36,038 bases of DNA from Phycisphaerae bacterium (GTDB lineage: Bacteria; Planctomycetota; Phycisphaerae; Tepidisphaerales; Tepidisphaeraceae). Position 1 is the first letter of the stretch. Each line of letters begins with the position of its first letter. The position numbers and the translations under genes were made by a program. The stretch lies in contig JAICTV010000027.1 in assembly GCA_025936175.1 (NCBI GenBank), positions 1 through 36,038 on the forward strand, in the 5' to 3' direction. Below the pieces are notes generated by a model. The model saw nothing but the letters and a program-made list of their open reading frames with translations. It ran no database searches and had not been told where the DNA came from. This document shows, piece by piece, positions 8,525 to 16,260 of the stretch.

Positions 8525-11329
8525 TTACACCTCAACGGCGCCCGCGGTCCACGATCCGCTGTTGCTGCGGATCTTTCCGTTCATGTCCGTGAACACGCCC
8601 GCCCACACGATCCCAGCATTCGCCGCCACGCTCGATGACGACGGCGCGTACGTCGTCGAGTTGAACGACACGTCGCTGTAATAATCTTTTCCGACCTGCG
8701 CGTAAGCTTCCCACTCGCTCGGCGTCTTGTACCCACTGGCGTTAGACCACGTCGGCCACACATAGTTGATTCCACCTTGCGCATAGCCGTCGATCGTCGG
8801 CGTCGGCCAGACGTTGCCGGTAATCTTGTTGAAGCTCGAGAGGTCGTTGTCGAAGACGAACACCGGCGCCGACCCGCTGGTGCCCACCGACAGGTTCGGC
8901 GCCACGAACAGGTTGTTGATCAGGTTGATCCCCTGCGCCGCGCCGTCCACGTGCAGGAAGTTCCCGCGCGAACCGTTGTCGATCACCGTGTTGTTGGCGT
9001 AGGTCACGTCCACCACGCCGCGGTTGTAGATGTCGCTGTACGCCTCGACCTCAAAGCCCCAGTCGTTGTCGTTCTTCACGATGTTGTTGCGGTACATGAT
9101 GTGCTGAGCGCCGTGCTCGGCGATGACTTGGCTCTTGACCACGTTCCCTTCGAACACCGCCCAGTTCCAGCGCGCCGACTTGTCGTTCAAACCGTCGGCG
9201 TCGCCGAGCGGGCCGACGGTCAGCTTGCCGTCCTGGAAGTGGTTGTTGGAGACGTACGCGTAGCTGCCCTTGTGAATGGTGAGCGTCCCGCGGATGCCGC
9301 TGGTCTCGACCGGATTGGTAAAGTCGTTGTCGTTGACGAGCGTGCGGTTCACGTCGGCGAAGCGGATGACGTGGCCGTCCACGTTCTTCACGTAGTTGCC
9401 CATGTACGTCAGGTCCGAGCCGCTCGCCCAGCAGAAGTAGCCGCGCAGGCCCGTCTGCAGCGGCGCGGTGTTGTCGAGCACGAGCAGCCCGTCGGTCGCC
9501 GTCGAGGAGTTGACGCCGTACCCGAGGTAGCGGAACTCGTTGTTCCTGATCACGTCACCGCGGCCGGCGGTGCCGATGCCCTGCGGCAGGCCGTCCTTCG
9601 ACGAGCCGGTGTAGATCGAATCAAAGATCAGGTTCTGTACCGAGCGCTCGCTCCCGCCGCCGCCGCCCAGCCAGATCATCATGCTCCAGTCGTTCGGCCC
9701 GCTATACTTGAGCGTCGCCTTCCCGCTGCCGTACGAGCCGATGATGACGTTGTCCTTGTAGATGTTCATCGACGACTTCACGTCGAACGTGTCGCCGCCG
9801 TTGAAGAGGATCTCTTCGTTGTCCGCGAGCTTGCTGATCGCCTTGGACCAGGTCTTGATCGGATGAGCGCTGGAGAGGCCGTCGTTGGAATCGCTGCCGT
9901 CGTTGCTGACGTAGATCTTCTTGCGTCCGGCGGCGAGCACGGTGACGGTGGTCGTCGCGACGTCCGTCTTGCCGGCTTCGTTGGTGAGCGAGAGTTTGAC
10001 CGTGTACGTGCCGGCGTTGTTGTAGACGTGGGCGACGTTGAAGCCCTGGAGCGTATTGTATTCCGAGCCCGAGTCGCCGAAGTCCCAGGCGTAGCGCGCG
10101 GTCAGCGGCGTGCCATCGTGCAGCGCGGAGTTCATCGCTTGCGCGCTGAAGGACTGGCCGGCGTGGATGGTCTTGTCGGAGATCGCGGTGATGACCGCAT
10201 CGGGCGCCGACGCGGAGGCGTCGCGCGGTTGAATCCCGGTGGTGCCGCTTGAGGTCGAGCCGCCGCTGGTGCCGCCGGTGCTCCCGCTGCTTCCCGAACT
10301 CGTGCTTCCGCCGCTGGACGTCGAGGTCGAGCTCTTAGTGACCGTGAACGAGATCGTCTTGGCGGCGCCGACGCTGCCGGTCGCGCCGTTCCTGGAGTAG
10401 GGCGTGACGGTGAGCTTGTGCGAGCCGGTGGTGAAAGTGAACGCCGCGAGCTTGCCGCTGGTATCGCCGGCGATCGCCCACGGCTTGGAGCTTTCGACGC
10501 GGAGATTGCTGTTGGAGTCGTAGCCGAACTTCACGCTGGCGACGCCGCTGGAACCCTGCACAACGATGCTGAGCTTCGACGGCAGCTTCGCCAGGTCGAG
10601 CGTCGCGCCGCTGCCGAGCGTCTGGATCTTCTTGTTCAGCGAAGCATCCCACAGCTCGATCGACGTGATGCTGAGCGAGCTGCTGGTGGACGTGCCGCCG
10701 CTGCTGGTCGTGCCGCCGGAGGATACGGTGCCGTTGTTCTTCACCGTGTCGGTTCCGTCGCCGCCGTCGCAGTGGTTCGTGCCGGTGCCGCCGTCAACGT
10801 AGTCGTTGCCGGCTTCGCCGAAGAGCGAATCGTTCCCGCCGTTCCCGTAGATCGTGTCGTTTCCGCTGTCGCCGTAGACGGTGTCGTTGCCGTTGCCGGT
10901 GGAGATCGAGTCGTTACCGAAGCGGCCGTCGACGTAGGTCGGCTTGGTCACGGAGGTGGAGATCGAGATTTTGTCGGCCTGGTTCCCGCCGTAGACCATG
11001 ATCTTCGAGACGCTGCCGGTCGAGACGGTCTTGGAAATGGAGTTGGACTTGGCGAGGAGGCTGGAGCCGGAGACGGTCACGGTGAGGGTGTTGTTTTGTC
11101 CGTCCGCGCCGCTGAGGGTGAGCACGCCGTTGCTGAACGTCACGCCCGAGAGCAACTGCCGCTGCTCGAGCGGTTCGACGGCGGGCGAGCGCTGCGCGCG
11201 CGTCGCCGTCACGGTCTCGTTGGAGGAAGAAAGAAAATTCCTGATCGCCCGGCCGGTACGATTCGCAAACTGCAGAAGCTCACGGACGCACGCGGCGGAG
11301 ATCCCGCCGGCAACAACTCTTCGTGCCAT
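8525..11329 (-). CDS. Secreted LEPR-tagged RTX / PKD / beta-helix protein (paralog 2)
   Basis: This 934-aa paralog of the protein at 847-3534 has the same domain order. LEQRQLLS lies at 54-61 after a longer, arginine-containing N-terminus. RTX-type calcium-binding repeats (NGNDTVYGDSGNDTIYGNGG and neighbours) span about 134-195 and are better preserved than in paralog 1. An Ig-like domain lies at 217-331, a Ser/Gly linker at 332-366, a PKD domain at 373-465 (YAWDFGDSGSEYNT), and a right-handed beta-helix from 470 to the end, opening with IYVSNDGSDSNDGLSS. The beta-helices share local signatures such as TGLRGYFCW versus TGLRTYFMW, GxRGTLTIHKG, and NVWPTPTI versus NVWPMPTI. The pair therefore arose by duplication and now flanks the glycosyltransferase and deacetylase genes. 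A role in binding or processing surface polysaccharide is an inference. Confidence 0.85.
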   Translation of the reverse strand: MARRVVAGGISAACVRELLQFANRTGRAIRNFLSSSNETVTATRAQRSPAVEPLEQRQLLSGVTFSNGVLTLSGADGQNNTLTVTVSGSSLLAKSNSISKTVSTGSVSKIMVYGGNQADKISISTSVTKPTYVDGRFGNDSISTGNGNDTVYGDSGNDTIYGNGGNDSLFGEAGNDYVDGGTGTNHCDGGDGTDTVKNNGTVSSGGTTSSGGTSTSSSLSITSIELWDASLNKKIQTLGSGATLDLAKLPSKLSIVVQGSSGVASVKFGYDSNSNLRVESSKPWAIAGDTSGKLAAFTFTTGSHKLTVTPYSRNGATGSVGAAKTISFTVTKSSTSTSSGGSTSSGSSGSTGGTSGGSTSSGTTGIQPRDASASAPDAVITAISDKTIHAGQSFSAQAMNSALHDGTPLTARYAWDFGDSGSEYNTLQGFNVAHVYNNAGTYTVKLSLTNEAGKTDVATTTVTVLAAGRKKIYVSNDGSDSNDGLSSAHPIKTWSKAISKLADNEEILFNGGDTFDVKSSMNIYKDNVIIGSYGSGKATLKYSGPNDWSMMIWLGGGGGSERSVQNLIFDSIYTGSSKDGLPQGIGTAGRGDVIRNNEFRYLGYGVNSSTATDGLLVLDNTAPLQTGLRGYFCWASGSDLTYMGNYVKNVDGHVIRFADVNRTLVNDNDFTNPVETSGIRGTLTIHKGSYAYVSNNHFQDGKLTVGPLGDADGLNDKSARWNWAVFEGNVVKSQVIAEHGAQHIMYRNNIVKNDNDWGFEVEAYSDIYNRGVVDVTYANNTVIDNGSRGNFLHVDGAAQGINLINNLFVAPNLSVGTSGSAPVFVFDNDLSSFNKITGNVWPTPTIDGYAQGGINYVWPTWSNASGYKTPSEWEAYAQVGKDYYSDVSFNSTTYAPSSSSVAANAGIVWAGVFTDMNGKIRSNSGSWTAGAVEV

Positions 11330-11641
11330 CTCTGTCTAATCCCGCGCTAGGGGTTACTAACTGACGGACGCGGTCAATGGAATCGCGTAATGAAGCGAGC
11401 CCGTTCGACTTCAATCCACCCACGTCGCGGGGCGGAATATGTGGAATCAGAAAGTTGATGCAACGCAAAATCGCGGTGAAACGCACTTTTATTTTTCCGC
11501 GTTTTTCGCGCTTTTCCGCGAACCGGCGCGCAACTGACGCGATAACCGCCGTTTGAGTCCGCTGATGAGCAAACCATGACCGCGCAAAGCGGCGCGCTGT
11601 TTGACGGCGCATAGCGCGCTCGCGGATAACAACCGCCCATC
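11330..11641. other. Divergent intergenic region
   Basis: This 312-bp gap separates the leftward 934-aa gene from the rightward HEAT lipoprotein and should hold both promoters. It contains a T-rich run with repeated TTTTCCGCG / TTTTTCGCG units near 11489-11521 and a GCGC-rich stretch at 11584-11625. No clear promoter pair, gene or RNA could be assigned. Confidence 0.4.
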
Positions 11642-12667
11642 ATGAAGCGCGCGACACTCATCTCGCTCCCGTTGCTGCTTTCGTTCACGCTGCCGTTCGG
11701 CCTGCTCGGTTGCGGCGGGCACAACAAGTCCGGGAACGGCGGGGTTCGTCTCAGCAAGCCGCCGAAAGCGCCGCCGTCCTATCCGCCGCCGGCGAACGTG
11801 CCGATCGATCCCGCGCTGCAGAACGCGGCGCGCCAGGAGATCGTCAGCGCCCTGCGCTCCAGCGCCCCGCTGGTCCGCGCGCACGCCATCGAGGCGATCA
11901 GGGAAGGCTACGGACCGACCGGGGAAGAAAATATCGTCCGCTTCATGCAGGACCCCGACGCGATCGTTCGCTTCGCCGCGGCGCTGGCGGCGGGGGAGAT
12001 GAAGATCGCGCAGGCGCACGATCAACTGCTGGTGATGAGCGACGACGCGGATCCGACCGTCCGCGTCGGCGCCAAATTCGCGCTGCACCGCCTGGGCGAC
12101 ACCCGGCAGAGCCACGACCTCGAAGCCACCAGCCGCGACCTCAATCCCACCGTCCGCGGCGATACGGCGCTGGTGCTCGGTCTGCTCGGCGAACCCTCCG
12201 CCACGCGAATCCTCCTGCCGATGCTTTTCGACGCCAGTCCCGCCGTCCGTCTTGAAGCCGCCGAGGCGCTTTGGCGGCTGGGGAACGAGCAAGGTCTCAA
12301 TAACCTGGTCGGCGCGAGCGTCAGCCAATTCCCCGACGACCGGATGATCGCGCTGCTGGCGTTGGCCGCCCCGCACGACCGGCGTGTCCTGGGGCATCTT
12401 CAAGGCGCCCTGACCAGCGAATACGACGAGGTGAGCCTCGTCGCCGCCCGCGCCTGCGGGATGGTCGGCTCGGACATGGGCTACGGCGTGGCCGTCAAAG
12501 GCGCCGGCAGCGCCGATCCCCGCCAGCGGCTTCTCGCGGCGCTCGCTTTTGGCGCGATCGGTCGGGCCGACGCACAGGACAAGCTCGGGGCGCTGCTGAA
12601 GGACGCGGATCAGGACGTTCGACTGGCGGCGGCGACGGCGATCCTGCAACTTCGCCCGCAGTCGTGA
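11642..12667 (+). CDS. HEAT-repeat lipoprotein
   Basis: The 341-aa product starts with a lipoprotein signal: KR, a hydrophobic core, then the lipobox LLGC with the lipidated Cys at residue 24. A proline-rich spacer (about 33-56) leads to alpha-helical repeats from residue 60 to the end. At least six units of HEAT/PBS-lyase type are visible, with patterns such as PLVRAHAIEAIREG, AIVRFAAALAAGE, PTVRVGAKFALHRLG, PAVRLEAAEALWRLG and QDVRLAAATAILQL. These repeats mediate protein-protein contacts, so the protein is probably a membrane-anchored scaffold. The partner is unknown. No Shine-Dalgarno site precedes the ATG. The coiled-coil protein gene follows after 211 bp. Confidence 0.85.
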   Translation: MKRATLISLPLLLSFTLPFGLLGCGGHNKSGNGGVRLSKPPKAPPSYPPPANVPIDPALQNAARQEIVSALRSSAPLVRAHAIEAIREGYGPTGEENIVRFMQDPDAIVRFAAALAAGEMKIAQAHDQLLVMSDDADPTVRVGAKFALHRLGDTRQSHDLEATSRDLNPTVRGDTALVLGLLGEPSATRILLPMLFDASPAVRLEAAEALWRLGNEQGLNNLVGASVSQFPDDRMIALLALAAPHDRRVLGHLQGALTSEYDEVSLVAARACGMVGSDMGYGVAVKGAGSADPRQRLLAALAFGAIGRADAQDKLGALLKDADQDVRLAAATAILQLRPQS

Positions 12668-12878
12668 TTTGCGGCTGTCCAAATCGAGGGAAAAACTTGA
12701 AGTGGATCGCGCCGCCCATTACGATCCCAAGTCGCGAAATACTGGGGATTTGAAGTCGTCCCCGCCGCTTTGTCTCGGCGCGCATCTTTGAAAGCGAGAC
12801 GCGCGCGACGCCACAAGCCGTAAGAGCACCGTTGGCCAGACACCGTAGTTCGGACATCCGCAGTCCAAGGAGCCGCCC

Positions 12879-13745
12879 TTGAGTCCCCTCACCAAGTTGT
12901 TTGTTGTTCTCTCGGTGATCCTGTCGTTGCTCGTCACCTCCGCCGCCGTCGTTTACGTCAACAAGGAAGACGTCTCCAAGCAGGCGCTGGATTCCACCAA
13001 GGCGCTGCTGACGGCGAAGGAACAGCAGGTGGCCAGCGCGCAGGAGCAGCTCACCGCCGCCCAGCAGAACGCGACGGCGCTGCAGCAGCAGGCGAACGAT
13101 CAGGCCCGCGCCGCCTCCGCCGCTCAGGCGCAGCAGCAGCAGGAGATCTCGCGGCTGCAGGTGGAGCTGGCCAAGGCCTCCGGAGCGGCAGCATCGCAGC
13201 AGCTCGACATCAGCCGGCTGACCGAAGCGCTCAACGCTTCGCAGGCCGGCAGTGCCAAGCTGTCGGATGAAGTGGCTCGTCTTCGCACGAACAACGACAC
13301 CCTGGTGAAGCAGTCGTCCGACCTCAACGCATCGGTCTCCGATCTGAACAACAAGCTGGACGTGACCGAGCGTGAGCGCCGCCTGCTCGCCGAGCAGCTC
13401 GCACAAACCAAAGGCGAAGCCCAGCGCATGAGCCAGGTCATCCAGGGCGCGGGACTCAATCCGCAGCAGCAGCAGATGGCGGTCAATCGTTCGGGCCTCC
13501 CGAACATCAACGGCGTCGTCCGCGACGTCCGTCCCATCGCGGGCCAGCAGTACGCGACGATCTCCGTCGGCACCGCGGACGGCGTACAGAAGGGCATGGA
13601 GTTCAAGGTCATCGACCGACAGAGCGGCAACTTCCTCGGCACGCTCACGGTGGACACCGTCGCGCCCAACGAAGCCACCGGCCGCCTGATGGGACCCAAC
13701 GTCGCCGCCATCAAGCCGGGCGTCGAAGTCCGCACGCAACTGTAA
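12879..13745 (+). CDS. Membrane-anchored coiled-coil protein with C-terminal beta domain
   Basis: The chosen start is TTG, well placed behind AAGGAG at 12867-12872. The 288-aa product has an N-terminal membrane helix (residues 6-26, FVVLSVILSLLVTSAAVVYV), a Gln/Ala-rich coiled coil from about 30 to 185, and a C-terminal domain (about 207-288). That domain contains INGVVRDVR, YATISVGTADGVQKGMEFKVID and LGTLTVDTVAPNEATGRL. The G-x-x-x-G-V-x-x-G-M-x-F-x-V pattern resembles the small beta-barrel of FlgT-C-like domains in envelope proteins. The long helix would hold the beta domain away from the membrane. A 48-aa membrane protein gene follows after 36 bp and is probably in the same transcript. Function is not known. 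Confidence 0.8.
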   Translation: MSPLTKLFVVLSVILSLLVTSAAVVYVNKEDVSKQALDSTKALLTAKEQQVASAQEQLTAAQQNATALQQQANDQARAASAAQAQQQQEISRLQVELAKASGAAASQQLDISRLTEALNASQAGSAKLSDEVARLRTNNDTLVKQSSDLNASVSDLNNKLDVTERERRLLAEQLAQTKGEAQRMSQVIQGAGLNPQQQQMAVNRSGLPNINGVVRDVRPIAGQQYATISVGTADGVQKGMEFKVIDRQSGNFLGTLTVDTVAPNEATGRLMGPNVAAIKPGVEVRTQL

Positions 13746-13781
13746 TTTGACGCACAACAGGATCAGCAACGCGAGGTCGTC

Positions 13782-13928
13782 ATGAGTCGAGCACCCGGCG
13801 GCGAACAAATTCAGATCCGTCCGACGAACAACGTCTACACCGCGCTGTGCGCCGCGGCGGTGATCATCCAGATCGTGGGGCTGATCGTCCTCTTCATGCG
13901 CGCCAAGGACGTCGGAGGACTCTTCTAG
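13782..13928 (+). CDS. 48-aa single-pass membrane miniprotein
   Basis: The ATG is preceded by GAGGT at 13773-13777, and the frame ends at TAG 13926-13928. The product is MSRAPGGEQIQIRPTNN followed by one hydrophobic helix (VYTALCAAAVIIQIVGLIVLFM) and a short RAKDVGGLF tail. It sits 36 bp after the coiled-coil membrane protein and directly before an intrinsic terminator, so the two form a likely two-gene operon. A small accessory subunit of that membrane protein is a reasonable guess. No family is recognised. Confidence 0.75.
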   Translation: MSRAPGGEQIQIRPTNNVYTALCAAAVIIQIVGLIVLFMRAKDVGGLF

Positions 13929-13961
13929 TTCTCGCGACTTGTGCGCAATTTCGATCATTCA

Positions 13962-13989
13962 GCCGCCCCGCTCGCGGGGCGCTTTTTTT
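13962..13989 (+). terminator. Intrinsic terminator of the coiled-coil / miniprotein operon
   Basis: CGCCCC and GGGGCG pair at 13964-13969 and 13976-13981, followed by C and seven T residues (13983-13989). It lies 36 bp after the miniprotein stop codon. Confidence 0.88.
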
Positions 13990-14041
13990 GCGCCCGCGCG
14001 GATGTCGCGCATCAGATGTTAAACTCGCCCTCGAGCAGAAA

Positions 14042-14644
14042 ATGCGTTTCGTGTTCCTCGATCCCGGCCCGCTGATCGACAACGAGTTGCAGTTGGTCGC
14101 GCCGGACTTGCGCTGGGTCGATGACCTGCTCTTCGCCGCCCATCACCCGCAGACCGTGCGCGAATCTCCGCACGATGCGAGCGCGACGCGGCAGAAGCTG
14201 CTCGACTTTCTCGCCGCCGCTCCGCAGGGACGCCAGGCGGCGGATGCCGCCACCGGCCGCGTTCCCGCCTATCACTTCTGGATGCGCCTGGCCGAGCCGC
14301 TCGGCGAGCCGCCGATCACGCTCGCCGGCGGAATCGGCCTGCGCCTGGGCATCACAAGAGAGCTTGAACTTTACAGCGGCAACGTGGGCTACCACGTCTA
14401 CCCTCCCGCGCGTGGCCACCACTACGCCGAGCGCGCCTGCCGGCTCGTCCTCCCGCTGGCCAGACGTCACGGCATGGACCACCTCTGGATCACCTGCAAC
14501 CCGGACAACGCCGCCAGCCGCCGAACCTGCGAACGGCTGGGCGCGCGGTTGGTCGATACCGTCGCGATCCCCAAAGATCATCCCTTTCGCTCCCGCGGGG
14601 AAACCGCCAAGTGCCGCTACTGGCTCGATTTGTCGCAGCTCTGA
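14042..14644 (+). CDS. GNAT-family N-acetyltransferase
   Basis: The 200-aa product has a C-terminal GNAT core. GNVGYHVYPPARGHHYAERA is strand 4 plus the acetyl-CoA pyrophosphate loop (RGHHYA, a variant of R/QxxGxG/A). HLWITCNPDNAASRRTCERLGARLVD is the motif B region with the usual N-x-A-S-x-x-x-x-E-x-x-G. The layout resembles the COG3981 group of predicted acetyltransferases. The N-terminal 60 residues are less typical. The ATG was chosen because an earlier in-frame start would run into the terminator at 13962-13989. A possible -10 (TAAACT, 14020-14025) lies upstream. The substrate is unknown. ribBA begins 32 bp after the stop and seems to have its own promoter. Confidence 0.8.
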   Translation: MRFVFLDPGPLIDNELQLVAPDLRWVDDLLFAAHHPQTVRESPHDASATRQKLLDFLAAAPQGRQAADAATGRVPAYHFWMRLAEPLGEPPITLAGGIGLRLGITRELELYSGNVGYHVYPPARGHHYAERACRLVLPLARRHGMDHLWITCNPDNAASRRTCERLGARLVDTVAIPKDHPFRSRGETAKCRYWLDLSQL

Positions 14645-14664
14645 GGGATTGGCGCCTCCACTGC

Positions 14665-14670
14665 TACAAT
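14665..14670 (+). promoter_or_regulatory. -10 element TACAAT 6 nt before the ribBA start (candidate leaderless promoter)
   Basis: TACAAT ends exactly 6 nt before the ATG at 14677, which would place transcription initiation at the start codon. No Shine-Dalgarno site lies between them. This also favours 14677 over the upstream in-frame GTG at 14611, which lies inside the preceding gene. Confidence 0.6.
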
Positions 14671-14676
14671 TGCGAC

Positions 14677-15906
14677 ATGCCGTTCTGCTCCATTCCCGAA
14701 GCCCTGGAAGAACTCAAAGCCGGCCGGATGATCGTGCTGGTCGATGATGAGGACCGTGAAAATGAGGGCGATCTCGTCGTCGCCGCCGAGCACTGCACGC
14801 CCGAGGCGATCAACTTCATGGTCAAGCACGCCCGCGGCGTCGTTTGTCTCGCGCTGACGCCGCAGCACTGCGACAAGCTGCATCTCCATCCGCAGACGGA
14901 CCTGAACACGACGCAGATGGGCACCGCGTTCACGGTGACGATCGACGCGCACAAACGCTTCGGCGTGACGACCGGCGTCAGCGCCAAGGACCGCGCCAAG
15001 ACCATCGAGGTCGCCATCGCCGAAGACGCGCAGCCGCAGGACCTGTCGCGTCCCGGTCACATCAACCCCCTGCGCTGCCGCGAAGGCGGCGTGCTCGTTC
15101 GCGCGGGGCAGACCGAGGGCTCGGTCGATCTGGCGCGTCTCGCCGGGCTCAAGCCCGCCGCCGTGATCTGCGAAGTGATGCGCGACGACGGCGAGATGAT
15201 GCGTCGCGGCGATCTCGAGGTCTTCTGCGCCGAGCACCATCTCAAGATGTGCACCATCGCGGACCTGATCAGCTACCGTCTCAAGCGCGAACAGTTCGTC
15301 AAGCGCATCGAGTCGATCGCGCTGCCGACGAGCTGGGGCACATTTCAGCTCTACGCGTATCAGAGCGCGATCGATCCGCAGCCGCACCTGGCGCTGTGCA
15401 AGGGCGGCATCGGCGAGCGCGATGAAGAGGGCAGGCCGATCCCGCACCCCGAGCCCGTGCTCGTGCGCGTGCACAGCGAATGCCTCACCGGCGACGTCTT
15501 CGGCTCGGGCAAGTGCGACTGCGGCTCGCAACTTGCCGCCGCCATGCAGATGATCGAAAAAGAAGGCAAAGGCGTGTTGCTGTACCTCAGACAGGAAGGC
15601 CGCGGCATCGGCCTGGCCAACAAGCTCCACGCCTACGCGCTGCAGGAAAAAGGCCTCGACACCGTCGAAGCCAACCTGCGTCTCGGCCTGCCGGTAGATA
15701 AGCGCGACTACGGCATCGGCTCGCAGATCCTCCGCGACCTGGGCCTGACGAAGCTGCGGATCATGACCAACAACCCCAAGAAGATCTACGGCATCGAAGG
15801 CTACGGGTTAACGGTGGTCGAAGAAGTCCCCATCCGCATCGAGCCCGGCGAACACAATGCGCGCTACCTGCAAACGAAGAAGGCGAAGCTGGGGCACAAG
15901 CTCTGA
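14677..15906 (+). CDS. ribBA: Bifunctional DHBP synthase / GTP cyclohydrolase II (riboflavin biosynthesis)
   Basis: This 409-aa enzyme feeds both branches of riboflavin synthesis. The N-terminal domain (about 1-205) makes 3,4-dihydroxy-2-butanone 4-phosphate from ribulose 5-phosphate. It has the acidic DDEDRENEGDLV motif at 24-35 and the GHINPLRCREGG region. The C-terminal domain (about 210-409) opens the GTP imidazole ring. It has SECLTGDVFGSGKCDCG with the three zinc-binding Cys, LYLRQEGRGIGL, and MTNNPKKIYGIEGYGL. One oddity: in the RibB domain the usual RxGHTEA motif reads RAGQTEG, with Gln in place of the conserved His. The start at 14677 is supported by MPFCSIPEALEELKAG aligning with family N-termini. 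No FMN riboswitch is present. Confidence 0.95.
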   Translation: MPFCSIPEALEELKAGRMIVLVDDEDRENEGDLVVAAEHCTPEAINFMVKHARGVVCLALTPQHCDKLHLHPQTDLNTTQMGTAFTVTIDAHKRFGVTTGVSAKDRAKTIEVAIAEDAQPQDLSRPGHINPLRCREGGVLVRAGQTEGSVDLARLAGLKPAAVICEVMRDDGEMMRRGDLEVFCAEHHLKMCTIADLISYRLKREQFVKRIESIALPTSWGTFQLYAYQSAIDPQPHLALCKGGIGERDEEGRPIPHPEPVLVRVHSECLTGDVFGSGKCDCGSQLAAAMQMIEKEGKGVLLYLRQEGRGIGLANKLHAYALQEKGLDTVEANLRLGLPVDKRDYGIGSQILRDLGLTKLRIMTNNPKKIYGIEGYGLTVVEEVPIRIEPGEHNARYLQTKKAKLGHKL

Positions 15907-15921
15907 TTGAAGAGACGAGAG

Positions 15922-16260
15922 ATGGAGGCGGATCGACCGACGATCCTCGAGCAGGACGGCGACATTGTGCGCATCGTTGCCGGCGAGATCGAGGTGATCG
16001 CTCAAATGACGCGTGGGCCCGATGAAATTCTCTTCGATCGCGTCAGCGTCGATGGGGCTGGTCCCGGATCGGTGGGCCTGGCGAAGCTGAGGACCCTGGC
16101 CAGGCAATTTGCGCAGCAATGTCATCCCGAGGTACTCCGAGGGATCTCGGAAGCAACCGGTGTCCGAGATCCCTCGGAGTACCTCGGGATGACATCAGCC
16201 GCGAGGAGTAATCCCGAACCGTATAATGGGTCAACGCTATGTATGTGGTGGCACTGCTAG
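15922..16260 (+). CDS. Small hypothetical protein with a repeat-derived C-terminus
   Basis: The 112-aa frame starts at an ATG 15 bp after the ribBA stop (a TTG at 15907 is the alternative). Residues 1 to about 66 look like a real small protein: short beta segments (GDIVRIVAGEIEVIAQM, DEILFDRVSV) and then a helix (LAKLRTLARQFAQQ). From about residue 67 the sequence is encoded by the perfect palindrome at 16119-16195 and reads CHPEVLRGISE, a translation typical of this repeat. The tail is therefore probably an insertion artefact that displaced the original stop. The frame overlaps the next gene by 22 bp. No function is recognised. Confidence 0.45.
   Translation: MEADRPTILEQDGDIVRIVAGEIEVIAQMTRGPDEILFDRVSVDGAGPGSVGLAKLRTLARQFAQQCHPEVLRGISEATGVRDPSEYLGMTSAARSNPEPYNGSTLCMWWHC
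16119..16195. repeat. Perfect 33-bp inverted repeat, palindrome family A
   Basis: Arms 16119-16151 and 16163-16195 are exact reverse complements around an 11-nt loop. The arm begins ATGTCATCCCGAGGTACTCC. The core TGTCAT-C/G-C-C/T-GAGGTACTCCGA is shared with the perfect repeat at 26811-26879 and, degraded, with 18246-18359. It resembles the dispersed REP-like hairpins with GTCATCC ends known from several soil phyla. It is read through by the small gene at 15922. Confidence 0.9.
16222..16227 (+). promoter_or_regulatory. Consensus -10 element TATAAT
   Basis: A perfect TATAAT lies 11 nt before the ATG of the small gene at 16239, giving a predicted leader of about 5 nt. No -35 at correct spacing is visible. 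It lies just downstream of the palindrome at 16119-16195. Confidence 0.5.

Noticed and set aside
14611-14676. Upstream GTG start for ribBA
   Set aside because: It lies inside the acetyltransferase gene, lacks a ribosome site, and adds residues absent from the family. The ATG at 14677 has a -10 element at leaderless spacing.
14400-14680. FMN riboswitch upstream of ribBA
   Set aside because: No FMN-aptamer blocks are present and the gene appears to be transcribed without a leader.
16119-16195. Perfect palindrome as a Rho-independent terminator for ribBA
   Set aside because: No T-tract follows on either strand, and the same core recurs elsewhere as a dispersed repeat.
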